DNA of 5,347 bases from contig QMLW01000180.1 of the NCBI GenBank assembly GCA_003646935.1, positions 1 through 5,347 on the forward strand. Reading direction: 5' to 3'. Positions 5,006 to 5,347 of this stretch are shown here, one piece after another (position 1 is the stretch's first letter; every line of letters starts with the position of its first letter). The notes under the pieces are model-generated. The model saw only the letters and a list, made by a program, of their open reading frames with translations, was not told where the DNA came from and ran no database searches. The translations under genes and the position numbers were made by a program. The DNA is from Deltaproteobacteria bacterium (GTDB lineage: Bacteria > Desulfobacterota > DSM-4660 > Desulfatiglandales > B25-G16).

Positions 5006-5224
5006 ATTATTGCACCTGTGCTTGCGTCGTCCTATTCAAGATTGATGTTGTGCTGCAGTAAAATATTCTGATTCTCCTGATGCCATCACAAAAGGAAAAT
5101 CCGCGCTTGTAGAAAAGAGAGCATACTTTCTTTGGCCCAGCGATTTGGGGGGTTATCGTTTTTTCGTCCCAATAGAGATTTTCTGCTTGCTGTAGAGAAA
5201 TTCTAATACCAAAGGAGGTATACC
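5006..5224 (+). promoter_or_regulatory. Long structured 5' leader of the gene at 5225
   Basis: About 220 nt separate the predicted start site from the ATG, with no ORF that looks real. Two hairpins can form. One pairs 5139-5144 with 5155-5160 (one G-U) and ends in TTTTTT at 5159-5164, so it resembles a weak terminator; CCCA (5136-5139) could instead pair with TGGG (5146-5149). The other pairs 5176-5184 with 5196-5204 with one mismatch. I do not recognise a known riboswitch. Confidence 0.35.
5212..5219 (+). promoter_or_regulatory. Near-ideal ribosome binding site
   Basis: AAGGAGGT, fully complementary to the 16S rRNA tail, ends 5 nt before ATG 5225. It is the strongest site in the window and supports real, efficient translation of the truncated ORF. 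The GGTATACC palindrome (5217-5224) overlaps it. Confidence 0.85.
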
Positions 5225-5347
5225 ATGGGATCTCTAGAAAGCCTCAAGGACCGCAGCACCTACTATGCCATCAACAAGATCATCGACCTTTTAAGCTCCG
5301 GCTCGGTTGACCGATTTATTCACCTCACCTACTGGGGCGAGAAGCTC
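5225..5347 (+). CDS. Unidentified protein, N-terminal fragment
   Basis: An ATG with an excellent ribosome site opens a frame that runs off the window, giving 41 residues: a polar start MGSLESLKDRS, then TYYAINKIIDLLSSGSV, DRFIHLTYWGEKL. There is no signal peptide, membrane segment or cysteine motif in this part. The segment looks mostly helical. I do not recognise the family with confidence. Such helical N-termini precede catalytic domains in several enzyme families, including some radical SAM proteins, but nothing here proves that. The gene has its own promoter and a long leader and is separated from the dehydrogenase by a probable terminator. Confidence 0.75.
   Translation, partial: MGSLESLKDRSTYYAINKIIDLLSSGSVDRFIHLTYWGEKL

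Noticed and set aside
5206..5221. ATACC/GGTAT hairpin with the ribosome site in its loop
   Set aside because: Five AT-rich pairs with part of the ribosome site in the loop would hardly hide it, so a regulatory role is not supported.
1..5347. CRISPR arrays, tRNA or rRNA genes, intact insertion sequences
   Set aside because: No regularly spaced repeats, cloverleaf-like segments, rRNA sequence or transposase coding was seen on either strand.

Overview
The window is bacterial DNA of moderate GC content with sigma70-like promoters, Shine-Dalgarno sequences and compact genes. Two Fe-S radical SAM enzymes of types common in anaerobes, plus a zinc alcohol dehydrogenase, suggest an anaerobic or microaerophilic bacterium. 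Desulfobacterota or a neighbouring phylum would fit, but this is inference from gene content and nothing in the window fixes the taxon.

Layout, left to right. (1) The last 77 codons of a dihydrodipicolinate synthase/N-acetylneuraminate lyase family protein (2-235, +). (2) A type II toxin-antitoxin pair: a ribbon-helix-helix antitoxin (377-598) and a MazF/PemK-type endoribonuclease (582-926), overlapping by 17 bases, behind one promoter with a small inverted repeat on its -10 box. (3) A gene-poor stretch (927-1353) with degenerate repeats, then a good promoter and a structured leader. (4) A COG1313/PflX-like radical SAM protein (+, 1354-2415) with a twin-arginine-type leader. (5) Convergent to it, 46 bases away, an AmrS-type radical SAM enzyme of the AmmeMemoRadiSam group (-, 2462-3619), also with a Tat-like leader. 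(6) A regulatory region (3620-3863) with divergent promoters and a perfect 10-bp inverted repeat, feeding amrS leftwards and a zinc alcohol dehydrogenase (3864-4895, +) rightwards. (7) A probable terminator, a promoter and a leader of about 220 nt before an ORF cut by the window end (5225-5347).

How the parts relate. The two radical SAM proteins share the plan N-terminal Tat-like leader, CxxCPRxC...C cysteine cluster, then CxxxCxxC. Having both side by side, each on its own promoter, is the most notable feature of the window. The AMMECR1 and Memo partners usual for AmrS are not in this window. The alcohol dehydrogenase shares the control region with amrS, so co-regulation is possible but unproven. 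The toxin-antitoxin pair looks like an independent accessory module. The remaining points of interest are non-coding: the operator-like dyad at 3735-3759, the long hairpin at 1265-1297 in the COG1313 gene leader, and the structured leader before 5225.
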